A stretch of 64,000 nucleotides of DNA from Dyadobacter linearis (GCF_907165045.1 NZ_CAJRAU010000002.1:496001-560000), one strand, 5' to 3'; shown: positions 1 to 10,102, counted from the stretch's first letter. Notes: a model not told the origin generated them from the letters alone. Translations and numbers: made by a program.

Positions 1-1971
1 GGCCGCAAAAATGCTGTATTGCCGCCAGCCGACGTGACTCCTGAACTTCACCGCATGCGGGTCATATTTGTAGGTATTGATCGCGATTTCCAACCCCGGC
101 TTCCCGACGCCGTAAATGCCCCACGGAAAAACAGGATACAATTGAGGAGTCTCGGAATTTTGCACCCGCGCCCACGCTAAGGCCGGCGCCAGCGTTTTAT
201 GTCCTTCAAATTCGGCGAATGGAATCGGCGGGACTTTCTTCAACATCGTCGACCACTGCTCGCGTTGCGGTTTTTCCAGGTATTTTTCGGGTAGTGCGAG
301 CAGCCTTTCCAGGATCACTTTCAGAGCGGAAATGACGGTCGTGGAATTGTAGGTCATCTTGAAAGTTTCCGCGGCTGTGGTCGGGTAGAGGATATAATGC
401 CCATTTTCGTCCAGCGTTTTTGCCCCGCGCTGTCTGGCCAGCATTTGGTAATGTTCATCGTAAAATGTCAGGCAGCTTTCTATAAATGGAATGTAAGCAC
501 TGATATCCCGCCCTTCATATCGCTCGGTTTCCAGCATCATAAGGCAAAATTCAAACACCGTTTCCCATTGGTATTCTAGCCAGGCATTGTGTTCCATACC
601 CGGGTCATAACCGGCGGGTCGCTTCATTCCGTATTCGGTCACATTCGGTAAGCCAAAATTTTCAATCTGTTCGGTAAAACTTGCGCCTTTGTGCTTCCAG
701 TAATGCTCGCTGCGGAGTTCTGCATTCCGAAGATTATTTAAGTAAAAATCAAATTGTGGCTTCAATAGGTCAAAATCGCCATTTTTGCACATCGGGAAAT
801 AAACGAGACGCTGATTCTGGGCAGTGAAGGTACCGCCGCCCCAAAGCAGGAAGTCTGGCGAATAGCTGTATTTCTTATCTACATATTCAGGGTCAAATGC
901 GAATAAACCTCCATTAAATTTGGTAGGCCACTTTCCGAATGCATTGCACGCCAGCTGATATCTAAAAAGCTGGTAGTTCCGTGAAATGGTATTGTCCTTT
1001 CCTTCGATTGTAATGTAACTCCTGTCCCAGAATTGTTTCCACCAAGCCTGAGTTTTTACAAGTGCTGTTTTTTTGTTCAGATCTGCATCCCTGAAAACCG
1101 CTGCCAAGCCCGCTTTCCATTCTACCAAAGTCTCAGACTGTGCCACATGCAACCCAATTTCGATTTCATGCGACCGTGCGTTTTTCATGCTTTCCAACTT
1201 CCACGCCCTGAATTTTGAACTCGCATAAACACCTTCGGCGTTCCCGGCTGCGCGCAAATTTCTGCCTCTCACAATCCCTCCGAAAGTGTTGTTTTTTACA
1301 GGGTTAAATAGCTGATCCTTAACTGCTTCCATTTGTTCTTTCCTGACTGTAAAGTCAAATATATTCTCCTGGTCTGCCCGATTTTTATGGTAGAAAAGAA
1401 TCTCATTTCCCTGAAATGCAACTTCATCTTTCAAGGTCTTTACCTCAAAAGTCTGCGGTGCCTTGTACGAATTGGCGCGGAGCTCGGTGCCCGTTACAAC
1501 ATGATCGTCAATACGCCAGGATTCGTAAAATGCATTCAGTTGCGTCGGTTGGGCGCTTTTGATTGCTACGTGGATCACCGGACGGAATACATCAACCCAA
1601 ATATCCAATACCGTCCCGCCTGCCGAGATGCGCACGCTACCTTCGGAAAGGCGCAGTTCCTGTTTGAAATCGTTTGCTGTGAACGGGTTAGGGGAGAGGC
1701 GCAATCGCATTCGGCCAGGTTTGAGCATCTGATTGTTCTCGTCAAATGTTCCGCTTCGTGCCATATAGAATAGTACGTCGCCATTTTCAACCCACACATT
1801 TAAACCAATATCTCCGCCACCGCAAGGCATAGATTCGCCCGAATTCTTGCTTTGGGTTGTCCAGATTACGTTATACCTGTCAATTTCACTCGATTGTGCG
1901 AGCGCGTTTGAGCAAATTATAGACAGTAGAAGGGATTTAATGATCGTCTCCCCAAAACGAAATTGGCCCAT
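1..1971 (-). CDS. Secreted DUF5703/GH95-like glycosidase, 3' end beyond window
   Basis: An uninterrupted reading frame of 657 codons runs on the minus strand from an ATG at 1971 to the left window edge, so the C-terminus is missing. The N-terminus is a typical signal peptide ending in SNALA before QSSEIDRYN. The mature part starts with a motif (WTTQSKNSGESMPCGGGDIG) that I associate with DUF5703, the N-terminal beta-sandwich of GH95-like six-hairpin glycosidases. Later segments rich in Trp and Tyr fit an (alpha/alpha)6 barrel. An in-frame ATG at 1983 is an alternative start, but 1971 gives the cleaner signal peptide. The gene diverges from the sugar kinase at 2124 and shares with it an AT-rich control region. 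The substrate is unknown; a role in the local pectin-type locus is inferred from context. Confidence 0.75.
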   Translation of the reverse strand, partial: MGQFRFGETIIKSLLLSIICSNALAQSSEIDRYNVIWTTQSKNSGESMPCGGGDIGLNVWVENGDVLFYMARSGTFDENNQMLKPGRMRLRLSPNPFTANDFKQELRLSEGSVRISAGGTVLDIWVDVFRPVIHVAIKSAQPTQLNAFYESWRIDDHVVTGTELRANSYKAPQTFEVKTLKDEVAFQGNEILFYHKNRADQENIFDFTVRKEQMEAVKDQLFNPVKNNTFGGIVRGRNLRAAGNAEGVYASSKFRAWKLESMKNARSHEIEIGLHVAQSETLVEWKAGLAAVFRDADLNKKTALVKTQAWWKQFWDRSYITIEGKDNTISRNYQLFRYQLACNAFGKWPTKFNGGLFAFDPEYVDKKYSYSPDFLLWGGGTFTAQNQRLVYFPMCKNGDFDLLKPQFDFYLNNLRNAELRSEHYWKHKGASFTEQIENFGLPNVTEYGMKRPAGYDPGMEHNAWLEYQWETVFEFCLMMLETERYEGRDISAYIPFIESCLTFYDEHYQMLARQRGAKTLDENGHYILYPTTAAETFKMTYNSTTVISALKVILERLLALPEKYLEKPQREQWSTMLKKVPPIPFAEFEGHKTLAPALAWARVQNSETPQLYPVFPWGIYGVGKPGLEIAINTYKYDPHAVKFRSHVGWRQYSIFAA

Positions 1972-2040
1972 GTAGGTAAGCATAACAGCAACTGGAAAAT
2001 GATACTTTGTAAAGTTTAAATTAGAGGAAATAAATGATAT

Positions 2041-2080
2041 CTTTCTTTGTTTTCGTTTATTTTTCTTTTCTTTGTTTTAA
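2041..2080. promoter_or_regulatory. Putative DeoR-family operator between divergent genes
   Basis: A run of TTTC repeats (at 2042, 2051, 2062 and 2067) includes TTTCTTTGTTTTCGT. A similar TTTC-spacer-TTTTCGT arrangement lies upstream of the SusC gene (about 5433-5447) and beside the DeoR-type regulator (16031-16046). Direct TTTC repeats are typical of AgaR/GlpR-type DeoR operators, so this is a plausible site for the regulator encoded at 16168. The AT-richness of the region makes chance similarity possible. Confidence 0.4.
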
Positions 2081-2123
2081 TAAGGTCCGACTCATTATTT
2101 ACTCGTTATTCTTCATATAAGCT

Positions 2124-3638
2124 ATGCAAGGTCCATTTGTTTTAGCGATCGATCAGGGCACAAGTAGCACCAAATCGGTCATATTCAATAGCTTGGGAGA
2201 ACCGGTCGCAAGAGGGGTTGAGCCGCTTAAAACCTTTTATCTAAAAGGTGGATTTGTGGAACAGGAGCCGCAAGAGATTTATGCAAATGTGCTCGTTTCT
2301 GTAAAAAAGTGTTTGGAAGATTTCGCTGAAAAAGGCGGGTCGCCTGGGGATATTGTCTCTTGTGGCATTTCCAACCAGCGGGAGACTTTCGTGATCTGGG
2401 GCGAATCAGGCAAACCGATCTATAATGCGGTCGTGTGGCAATGCAAGCGGTCGACAGGGATTTGTGAAAAGCTGATTTCGGAAGGGTATTCCGATCTGAT
2501 CAGATCTAAAACGGGTTTGCTGATCGATCCCTATTTTTCAGGAACCAAGGTTTGCTGGCTTTATGAAAACAACAACAGGGTTAGGGATGCGATTCAGGCC
2601 GGACAAGCCTATTTCGGGACCATCGATACCTGGCTGCTTTATAAACTGACGGGCGGAAAGCGCTATCTGACAGACCATACCAACGCTTCCCGCACGCTCT
2701 TTTTTAATCTGGAATCGCTGAATTGGGACGGAGAAATTTTGAATGAACTTGGCCTTTCTGGCTTGCATCTGCCCGCTATTCAGCCTTCTGCAAGCCAATT
2801 CGGCGAATCTTATTTCGGCGGATTGTTTGAAAAACCCCTGCCTATTACAGCGATGATCGGCGACTCGCACGCGGCTGCTTTTGGAGAAGGTTGTTTTGAA
2901 CCGGGTATTGCCAAGGCGACGCTGGGGACGGGATCGTCGATATTGATGAACATTGGAAATGCGCCCAAAATATCCTCGCAAGGCATGGTCACGACGATGG
3001 GGTACAGCACCGGTTCGCACGTGGAATATGCACTGGAAGGCGTGATCGTAACCTGCGGAGCGACAATCGAGTGGTTGAAAAATAACCTGGGATTGTTTGA
3101 AAACAGCCGGGAAACCGAAGAAATGGCGAAAAGCGTGAGCGATAACGGCGGCGTTTACCTCGTTCCGGCTTTCAGCGGATTAGGCGCGCCACATTGGGAT
3201 ATGAACCGCAAAGCGTCGATTACAGGACTGACTTTTGACCATACCAAAAACCATATTGTACGCGCCGCGCTGGAATCGGTGGCTTTTCAGATCAAGGATG
3301 TGATCACGGCGATGGAGGCTGATTCGGATATTGTTTTGGAGCAACTGATGGTCGACGGCGGGCTTACTACCAATGGTTTTGTAATACAATTCCTCGCCGA
3401 TCTGCTCGAAAAGCCAGTTGTGAATCCCGCCTTGCAGGAAGTGTCCGCATTGGGTGCAGCTTTTCTTTCTGGTTTACAATCAGGAGTTTACGCCAGTGTA
3501 GATCATTTGACACAACTTAAAAAAAGCAACGCAACAACGGTACCTTCCCCACAAAATGGTCTTGTAAAAAAGAGCTACCAGGGTTGGCAGGAGGCTGTTG
3601 GTTCGCGCCCGGTACTGATTCCATCTGAACAAAACTGA
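2124..3638 (+). CDS. FGGY-family sugar kinase, glycerol-kinase-like (candidate ketose kinase)
   Basis: This 504-residue cytoplasmic kinase shows both FGGY actin-like domains. The phosphate-1 loop is AIDQGTSST near residue 9. The glycerol kinase substrate residues are largely kept: NQRET (R86, E87) and DPYFSGTK (Y137). The loop that in glycerol kinase reads GDQQAAL is here GDSHAAA (D247 kept, the substrate-contacting Gln replaced by Ser248). Length and overall similarity would lead to a glpK label. The altered substrate loop and the surrounding isomerase, transketolase and sugar ABC importer instead suggest a kinase for a short-chain ketose such as apulose. No glpF or glpD is nearby. It is followed after 9 nt by the DUF5060/DUF4038 hydrolase and is probably cotranscribed with it. 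Family is certain; substrate is inference. Confidence 0.8.
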   Translation: MQGPFVLAIDQGTSSTKSVIFNSLGEPVARGVEPLKTFYLKGGFVEQEPQEIYANVLVSVKKCLEDFAEKGGSPGDIVSCGISNQRETFVIWGESGKPIYNAVVWQCKRSTGICEKLISEGYSDLIRSKTGLLIDPYFSGTKVCWLYENNNRVRDAIQAGQAYFGTIDTWLLYKLTGGKRYLTDHTNASRTLFFNLESLNWDGEILNELGLSGLHLPAIQPSASQFGESYFGGLFEKPLPITAMIGDSHAAAFGEGCFEPGIAKATLGTGSSILMNIGNAPKISSQGMVTTMGYSTGSHVEYALEGVIVTCGATIEWLKNNLGLFENSRETEEMAKSVSDNGGVYLVPAFSGLGAPHWDMNRKASITGLTFDHTKNHIVRAALESVAFQIKDVITAMEADSDIVLEQLMVDGGLTTNGFVIQFLADLLEKPVVNPALQEVSALGAAFLSGLQSGVYASVDHLTQLKKSNATTVPSPQNGLVKKSYQGWQEAVGSRPVLIPSEQN

Positions 3639-3647
3639 ACCACTTAA

Positions 3648-5246
3648 ATGCCTTTCATGAAATCCATTCTGCTGTTTACTTTACTTTTTACCGCTACTTT
3701 TCATCAAGTATTCTCCCAAACGAAAATTGAACGCTGGGACCGGTTTGAGATCAGTCTGAAAGGCCCTGAAAATGGAAATCCATTCGAAGATATTACGCTG
3801 GGCGCGGAGTTTAGTAATGGAAAAGAGAAGATAAAAGCTGCTGGATTTTATGATGGAAAAGGGGTTTATAAAGTACGTTTTATGCCGCAGTCTGTCGGGG
3901 AGTGGAAATATAGAACGTTCAGTAATAGTAAGGTATTGAGCGGCAAGTCTGGGAGTTTTACCTGCGTCGACCCCACCGGTGAAAACCACGGACCTGTGAA
4001 AGTGGCTGATACTTACCACTTTAAATATGCAGACGGTAAACGGTACTATCCTTTCGGGACAACTTTGTATGCATGGACGCACCAGCCGACAGCATTGGAG
4101 GAGATTACTTTAAAGACTTTGTCGACCGCGCCATTCAACAAAGTGCGCATGTGCGTTTTTCCGAAATACTACGCTAATGTCGAAAACGAGCCGCTTTTTT
4201 ATCCGTATGTGAAAAAAGGCGAAGGTAAAACGAGTACCGGAAGAGTGAAATTAGAATGGGACTTCACCCGCTTTGAACCTGCTTTTTTTGAGCACCTGGA
4301 AAAGAGGATCGATGACCTGAAAGCGCTTGGGATTGAGGCTGATGTGATCATTTTTCACCCTTACGATAAAGGTCGCTGGGGTTTCGATAGCATGGGCCGG
4401 GACAATGATCTTAAATATATTAAGTACCTCACAGCCAGGCTTTCATCTTTTAGAAACGTATGGTGGTCGCTGGCAAATGAGTTTGATTATATTAAAACGA
4501 AGCCCCGCGCGGATTGGGATATTTATACAAAAGCTGTGGTTGATTCGGATCCATATCAGCATTTGTGTTCCATTCATAATGGGAGTGTTTATTACGACAA
4601 CTGGAAGCCGGAATTCACGCACGTGAGCATTCAAAATGGTTCGACGGTTGAAGATTTCGGGCGCGCTGTACTGCTGCGTGACGTGTTTCTTAAGCCGATG
4701 GTTTACGATGAAGTTTGTTACGAAGGCGATTTGCCGCAGCGCTGGGGACATTTGAGTGGCGAAGAAATGACGGAAGCATTCTGGCAGGGTACCATTACGG
4801 GTACGTATGTGACGCACGGTGAAACTTACAAAAATGCGGGCGATACCATTAATTGGGCCAAAGGCGGCCGGCTGATCGGAAGCAGCCCGGCGCGTATCGC
4901 TTTTTTGAAAAAGATATTAGAAGAAGCTCCCGGCCCGCTCGAACTGGCCGATCCCTGGAAAGACCATCATACCGCCACTACCGCTGACAGCAGCTATTAT
5001 TTAATTTATTTTGGTAAAAAAATGCAGCAGGAATGGGCATTTAATCTGCCTAAAAAAGCCGGTCCGGCTGCAAAAACAAAATTCCAAGTAGAAGTGATCG
5101 ATACCTGGAACATGACAATCACAAAACTTCCGGAAATATTCGAAGCCGGCGCCCCGGTAGAATATCGCATTTTCGACAAAGACCGCAAATCAATCAGGCT
5201 GCCGATGAAACCTTATCTCGCATTGCGGATTCGGGCGGTAAATTGA
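3648..5246 (+). CDS. Secreted DUF5060-DUF4038 (GH140-like) glycoside hydrolase with DUF5605
   Basis: The 532-residue protein has a signal peptide (cleavage near FSQ-TK; an ATG at 3657 is an equally good start). A DUF5060 domain spans about residues 27-95 (IERWDRFEISLKGP) and a DUF4038 TIM barrel about 108-430. A C-terminal DUF5605-type beta-sandwich extends to the end (PYLALRI). Likely catalytic acids are E278 in SLANEFD and E355 in VYDEVCYEG. DUF4038 is the domain of GH140, whose characterised members remove apiose from rhamnogalacturonan II. The DUF5060/DUF5605 arrangement is a distinct branch, so specificity cannot be assigned directly. The gene sits between the FGGY kinase and SusC/SusD. 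With the cytoplasmic isomerase/kinase/transketolase set, an apiosidase or related activity is an attractive inference. Confidence 0.75.
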   Translation: MPFMKSILLFTLLFTATFHQVFSQTKIERWDRFEISLKGPENGNPFEDITLGAEFSNGKEKIKAAGFYDGKGVYKVRFMPQSVGEWKYRTFSNSKVLSGKSGSFTCVDPTGENHGPVKVADTYHFKYADGKRYYPFGTTLYAWTHQPTALEEITLKTLSTAPFNKVRMCVFPKYYANVENEPLFYPYVKKGEGKTSTGRVKLEWDFTRFEPAFFEHLEKRIDDLKALGIEADVIIFHPYDKGRWGFDSMGRDNDLKYIKYLTARLSSFRNVWWSLANEFDYIKTKPRADWDIYTKAVVDSDPYQHLCSIHNGSVYYDNWKPEFTHVSIQNGSTVEDFGRAVLLRDVFLKPMVYDEVCYEGDLPQRWGHLSGEEMTEAFWQGTITGTYVTHGETYKNAGDTINWAKGGRLIGSSPARIAFLKKILEEAPGPLELADPWKDHHTATTADSSYYLIYFGKKMQQEWAFNLPKKAGPAAKTKFQVEVIDTWNMTITKLPEIFEAGAPVEYRIFDKDRKSIRLPMKPYLALRIRAVN

Positions 5247-5415
5247 TTTGGCCTAACTGCCTCTACACTATCTATTCGGACTCGTACTTTACGAAGTTGT
5301 TTTCATAAAACGCCGACTCGCGCTTCATTCTTTTACTTTTTAAAGAATTCCCTTCCCTGTAAGCGTCTATTTTACAAATTTTTATAGGAAAAGACATAAA
5401 ATTTCTTCGAATTAT

Positions 5416-5447
5416 TTTTTCTGTTTCTTTTTATTCATAATTTTCGT
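5416..5447. promoter_or_regulatory. Putative DeoR-family operator upstream of susC
   Basis: This AT-rich tract contains TTTTTCTGTTTC followed by ATTCATAATTTTCGT. It resembles the tracts at 2041-2080 and 16031-16050. It lies about 70 nt before the SusC start in an otherwise gene-free 267-bp spacer, where a promoter is expected. The match is to a degenerate T-rich motif and needs a motif search to judge significance. Confidence 0.35.
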
Positions 5448-5513
5448 AAAAAATAGAATATAAAAGAAAAATAAGGAAAATCCTGTCACCATGTTCAACG
5501 CTGCTTCTAAACT

Positions 5514-8500
5514 ATGAAACACATCTTACCAATTATTCTGGCATTCCTTGTGGCGGTTACGGCTGCTGATGCGCAGACGATTAAAGTCAAAGGCAGGGTC
5601 ACGGGAATCAGCGATACGGACCCCCTTCCGGGCGTGAGCGTGATCATTAAAGGAACACAAAGAGGTACGACTACCGACGCAGATGGAGCTTACAGTATTG
5701 ACGTTCCTGATGGAAATACGGTTTTGGTTTTCAGTTTTGTAGGTTATAAAACGGTTGAAGAGCCGGTAGGTTCCCGAAACGAAGTGGCTGTAAAATTGTC
5801 GGCTGAAAACAAGGCGCTCGAAGAAGTGGTAGTGGTAGGTTATGGAACGCAGAGCAAGCGTGCGGTGACGGGTTCGGTGATTTCGGTTAATTATGACAAG
5901 TTTAAGGACAGGTCGTTCAGCAACGTGACGCAGTCGCTGGCAGGTACTATGCCGGGTGTGAATATTTCGCAATCGCAGGGTGCGCCGGGTGCTTCGCCGG
6001 TGATCAAGATCCGGGGCGTGAGCTCCATTACTGCGGGTACTAATCCGCTTATCGTAGTAGACGGCGTTCCGCTGGAAAATTTCAATCTGAACCTGATCAA
6101 TCCGCAGGATATCGAATCTATTGAGGTATTGAAAGATGCTTCTTCTGCTGCTATTTATGGTTCAAGAGGGTCGAGCGGGGTGATTTTAGTTACTACTAAA
6201 ATGGGTAAGGCTGGTAAAGTGAATGTTAGCGCAAATATTGAATACGGAACGCAAAAAGTAGTTCGCCGGGTGAAAATGATGGATGCGCAGCAATTTATCG
6301 AAACCTATAAGGATGCAAAAAACAACGCATGGATCGCTCAGGGTGGAAATGCGAGTGATTTGAATGATGTCAGACCTGCTACGTTGCGAATACCCGACGA
6401 TTTTAGAAACAATCCGGAACAATTCGGAAAAGGGACCGACTGGCAGGATGTGATGTTCCGTACTGCCCCTTCGTTCAATGCGCAGTTCAGCGTGTCGGGC
6501 GGGACAGAGAAAACGCAGTATTTATTCTCGGCGGCATACCTGGATCAGACTGCTGTTTTAGACGAGAATTACTATAAAAGACTGTCGATCAGATCGAATG
6601 TGAAAACTGCGATCAATAGCCGGCTGACGGTTGGGCTGAATTTGGGTATTACTTCGATCTTCGACCGTACGGAAGGTACACAGGGCAAAAGCGACGTGAT
6701 CAGCCTTGGTTTACAAAGCAACCCGCACTTTCCAGTTTACAACGAAAACGGCAATCTCGGCTTCCGAGACCCGAATTCTACCTGGTTCCGGTTTACTTCT
6801 TTTGCTGATATGAACCTTTGGCATCCCTATTCCCTGACCAGGGAGGTTGATAAAGCGAGAAAGTCATTCAACACGCTAGCAACCGGGTTTTTGGAATATG
6901 AAGTAGTGAAAGACCTGCGTTTCCGCACGAGTCTGAGCGGCAATTTATACAACACCAGAAACAGTTTTTACTGGAATGATAAACAGAAATACGGCTACTC
7001 AGCTGTACTTGCTGCACAGGGAAATGCAGGAGATGCATATATGATCAACTGGCTGAGCGAGAATACATTGAACTATGATAAGAAGATTGGTGAGCACGCA
7101 TTCACGGGTTTATTAGGCTACACAATTCAGAAGCAGCGCGATGAAACGATGTACGTGGCTTCGAATAATTTCCCCAATGATCTCGTACATACATTGAATG
7201 CAGGAACGGTGACGGCGGGTAACACGACTGCGAGTGAATGGTCGCTGCTGTCGTACCTGGCGCGGGTCCAGTATAATTTCAAAAACAAATACTTCCTGGC
7301 TGGCGCGATTCGCCGAGATGGAATGTCGCGATTTGGTAGCGATAATAAATGGGGCTATTTCCCTTCTGTATCAGCGGGTTGGCTAATCTCTGATGAAAGC
7401 TTCCTGAGCTCGGTACCGGCGATCAATAATCTAAAACTACGTGCGAGTTACGGTGTGACCGGAAACAACCAGATACCAAATTACGGCCCGATCAGTTTGC
7501 TCGCCGGAGCGCCTTATGTAAATGGTGCGACGCTTGCCAATGGTTTGAAAGTGAGTGGTTTGGCTAATCCCGGATTGAAGTGGGAGAAAACTAATCAGTT
7601 TAATATCGGTGTGGATCTCGGTCTGTTTAATAATAGGATCAACCTCTCAGCTGAGTATTACAATTCGATTACGCGCGATATGCTGCTTTTTGTGCCGATT
7701 CCCGATATTACCGGCTTTTCTTCTCAGCTGACAAACATTGGTAAAATGCGTAACCGAGGCGTGGAGTTGAATATTTCTACCAAAAACTTTGCAGGGGATT
7801 TCTATTGGAATACGGATTTCAACATTTCCCGCAACCGTAACAAAGTTTTGCAACTCGGGCCGGGCAATGCACCTATTCAATACGTAGATAATGTGGTGAC
7901 GGTGCGCACGGAAGTGGGCCAGCCGGTTTCGAATTTCTTCGGTTATATTTTCGATGGAGTTTTCAAAAATCAGGCAGAAATAGATGCTTACCCGCATCAC
8001 GTAAGTACAACTCCGGGTGACCCAAAAGCGCGTGACGTGAATGGTGACGGTAAAATTTCAGACGCGGACCGCACTATTCTCGGAAACTATCAACCCGATT
8101 TCATTGCCGGAATTACGAACACAGTTGGGTACAAAGGATTTGAATTCTCGTTTTTGCTGCAAGGTTCTTTTGGTGGTGAGATTGCAAATAACAATGTCAG
8201 ATACCTCGGTACCTGGGATAATGGACGCAATTTTTACGAAAGTATGTACAACTACTGGCGGTCGGAAAGCCAGCCGGGCGACGGGAAACACTTTAAGCCT
8301 TCGGTCAATTACCTGGGTTTGCAGAAGCAGTTTTCGTCCTATTGGGTAGAGGATGCGAGTTTTATCCGGGTGAAAAATATCCGCGTTTCCTATGCATTAC
8401 CATCGTCGGTGACGAGCAAGTTGAAGATTCGTGACGCGCGGGTTTATATCAATGCTGAAAATGTGCATTTGTTTAGCAAATACACTGGCTACGATCCTGA

Positions 8501-8660
8501 AAACACAACTTACGGCACTACGTCTTACAGCAGCAGCATGGAAACTGCGGGTTCTTACACGAGCGGAAACGCGCCGGTACCGGGTGCTTTTTCGGGGGTA
8601 GATTATGGATCTTATCCACTGCCGAGAGTAATCACAGTAGGTATTAAAGCTGATTTTTAA
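5514..8660 (+). CDS. SusC/RagA-family TonB-linked outer-membrane glycan transporter
   Basis: This is a 1048-residue TonB-dependent transporter. In order it has a signal peptide ending near AADAQ, a carboxypeptidase-regulatory-like (CNA-B-like) domain at about 23-105, and the SusC signature VVVGYGTQSKR near 105. A plug with DASSAAIYGSRGSSGVILVT follows near 205, and then the 22-strand barrel ending in an aromatic-rich strand (VGIKADF). It would import oligosaccharides across the outer membrane using ExbBD-TonB energy, with the SusD lipoprotein encoded 19 nt downstream as lid. The full length matches the family. It is the first SusC of the window and heads the run susC-susD-propeller-GH127. The 267-bp upstream spacer carries a possible DeoR-type operator. 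Confidence 0.95.
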   Translation: MKHILPIILAFLVAVTAADAQTIKVKGRVTGISDTDPLPGVSVIIKGTQRGTTTDADGAYSIDVPDGNTVLVFSFVGYKTVEEPVGSRNEVAVKLSAENKALEEVVVVGYGTQSKRAVTGSVISVNYDKFKDRSFSNVTQSLAGTMPGVNISQSQGAPGASPVIKIRGVSSITAGTNPLIVVDGVPLENFNLNLINPQDIESIEVLKDASSAAIYGSRGSSGVILVTTKMGKAGKVNVSANIEYGTQKVVRRVKMMDAQQFIETYKDAKNNAWIAQGGNASDLNDVRPATLRIPDDFRNNPEQFGKGTDWQDVMFRTAPSFNAQFSVSGGTEKTQYLFSAAYLDQTAVLDENYYKRLSIRSNVKTAINSRLTVGLNLGITSIFDRTEGTQGKSDVISLGLQSNPHFPVYNENGNLGFRDPNSTWFRFTSFADMNLWHPYSLTREVDKARKSFNTLATGFLEYEVVKDLRFRTSLSGNLYNTRNSFYWNDKQKYGYSAVLAAQGNAGDAYMINWLSENTLNYDKKIGEHAFTGLLGYTIQKQRDETMYVASNNFPNDLVHTLNAGTVTAGNTTASEWSLLSYLARVQYNFKNKYFLAGAIRRDGMSRFGSDNKWGYFPSVSAGWLISDESFLSSVPAINNLKLRASYGVTGNNQIPNYGPISLLAGAPYVNGATLANGLKVSGLANPGLKWEKTNQFNIGVDLGLFNNRINLSAEYYNSITRDMLLFVPIPDITGFSSQLTNIGKMRNRGVELNISTKNFAGDFYWNTDFNISRNRNKVLQLGPGNAPIQYVDNVVTVRTEVGQPVSNFFGYIFDGVFKNQAEIDAYPHHVSTTPGDPKARDVNGDGKISDADRTILGNYQPDFIAGITNTVGYKGFEFSFLLQGSFGGEIANNNVRYLGTWDNGRNFYESMYNYWRSESQPGDGKHFKPSVNYLGLQKQFSSYWVEDASFIRVKNIRVSYALPSSVTSKLKIRDARVYINAENVHLFSKYTGYDPENTTYGTTSYSSSMETAGSYTSGNAPVPGAFSGVDYGSYPLPRVITVGIKADF

Positions 8661-8679
8661 TCCATTCGCCAAATCTGTT

Positions 8680-10092
8680 ATGAAAAAGAACATATTCATT
8701 TTTACACTGATCACCCTGGTCGCCACATTGTCGGGCTGCAAGGAATCGTTTCTCGAACTCGCGCCGATTTCAAATCCTAACGCGGAGAATTTTTACAGGA
8801 CCCGCTCGGATTTCGACCTGGCTGTGAATGCGGCTTACAATACACTTTACACCGTTTATCACCCGCAGGGGCCGGTTTCTTATACCGGGGAACTGATGGC
8901 GGACAATGTAACGATCCTGAATATTTCGGGAAATCAGGCTGATAAATGGCAGTTCCGCGACTATTCACTTGCACCTGCAAATACGATGGTTTACCAGTTC
9001 TGGCAGGATTTCTACAAGTCGCTATACAATATCAATGTCATATTGAGCAAGATCGAAACTGCTGATATTGACCCGGCTTACAAGGCGCAGACGCAGGGAG
9101 AAATGCTTTTTCTCCGCTCGCTTTACTATTATAATATGGTACAGATCTGGGGCGATGTGCCGCTGGTACTGACGCCACTTTCTGCCGCTGAAGCCTACGA
9201 TATACTACGGTCGCCGGCTGCTGAAATCCATGCACAGATCATCAAGGACCTGGCTGATGCGAAGACAAAACTGCCTGCTACTGCCGCTATTGCGGGCCGT
9301 ACTACCAAAAGCGCAGCGCAAATGCTGCTCGGGAAAGTGTACCTGCTCGCAGGAGACAAAGCGAATGCAACGAAAGAGCTGAAAGAGATTTATGACAGCA
9401 AAAAATTTGAGCTTCTTCATTCTTATGCTGCTTTGTGGGACGTGAAAAATAAAAATACGAAAGAGTCGATTTTCGAAATTCAATACCTCGGCGGCGCTGC
9501 GACGAATCCTTACAGCAATTATTACCTCGAATTTTTTCCTAATTCCAATGCATTGGGCTTTTACGGGGCAGGGATGAACCAGGTAGTAAATGATGTATTG
9601 GCTGAATACGAGCAGGGTGACACGCGCAGATTGGCGTCAGTAGATACGGGATACACGGATGCGAAAGGTGTATTTACGCCCGCATTTTTTCCTAAGAAAT
9701 GGGCTGATAAAACAGCGCCGCTGATCAATCAGAGCATTGCTGCAAATAACAATTTTATCGTTTTCCGCTACGCTGACCTGCTTTTGTTGCTGACAGAAGC
9801 GACCGGCGACGTGACTTATCTGAATGAAGTGCGTAAAAGATCTAACCTGCCTTTGTATGGTGCGGCGGGATATCCGGCCAAATACAATACGGTTGCGCTG
9901 GCAGTCGAGCACGAGCGGCGCGTTGAGCTGGCATTTGAATTTCACCGATGGTTTGATTTAAAAAGAACGGGACGGGCAATTCCTGTTTTGACACAAAAAG
10001 GAAAGCCGGTGACCGAGGCGAAACTGCTCCTGCCGATCCCGAATATCGTGCGCGACCAGAATGCCAAAATCACGCAGAATGCCGGGTACTAA
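8680..10092 (+). CDS. SusD/RagB-family starch-binding-like outer-membrane lipoprotein
   Basis: The 470-residue lipoprotein begins with a signal peptide and lipobox (ATLSGC). The adjacent CKESFLEL motif is typical of SusD proteins. TPR-like helices follow (MLFLRSLYYYNMVQIWGDVPLV, then AAQMLLGKVYLLAGDKANA). The C-terminus carries the usual SusD_RagB segment (RRVELAFEFHRWFDLKR) and ends near ITQNAGY. It forms the hinged lid of the SusC transporter encoded just upstream and captures glycan at the cell surface. Its 3' end lies 10 nt from the start of the propeller gene, so the run is almost certainly one transcript. Confidence 0.95.
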   Translation: MKKNIFIFTLITLVATLSGCKESFLELAPISNPNAENFYRTRSDFDLAVNAAYNTLYTVYHPQGPVSYTGELMADNVTILNISGNQADKWQFRDYSLAPANTMVYQFWQDFYKSLYNINVILSKIETADIDPAYKAQTQGEMLFLRSLYYYNMVQIWGDVPLVLTPLSAAEAYDILRSPAAEIHAQIIKDLADAKTKLPATAAIAGRTTKSAAQMLLGKVYLLAGDKANATKELKEIYDSKKFELLHSYAALWDVKNKNTKESIFEIQYLGGAATNPYSNYYLEFFPNSNALGFYGAGMNQVVNDVLAEYEQGDTRRLASVDTGYTDAKGVFTPAFFPKKWADKTAPLINQSIAANNNFIVFRYADLLLLLTEATGDVTYLNEVRKRSNLPLYGAAGYPAKYNTVALAVEHERRVELAFEFHRWFDLKRTGRAIPVLTQKGKPVTEAKLLLPIPNIVRDQNAKITQNAGY

Positions 10093-10102
10093 ACAATTTG
10101 GA

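Noticed and set aside
2124..3638. Simple glycerol kinase call (glpK)
   Set aside because: The substrate loop differs from glycerol kinase and the genomic context has no glycerol genes; kept as FGGY kinase.
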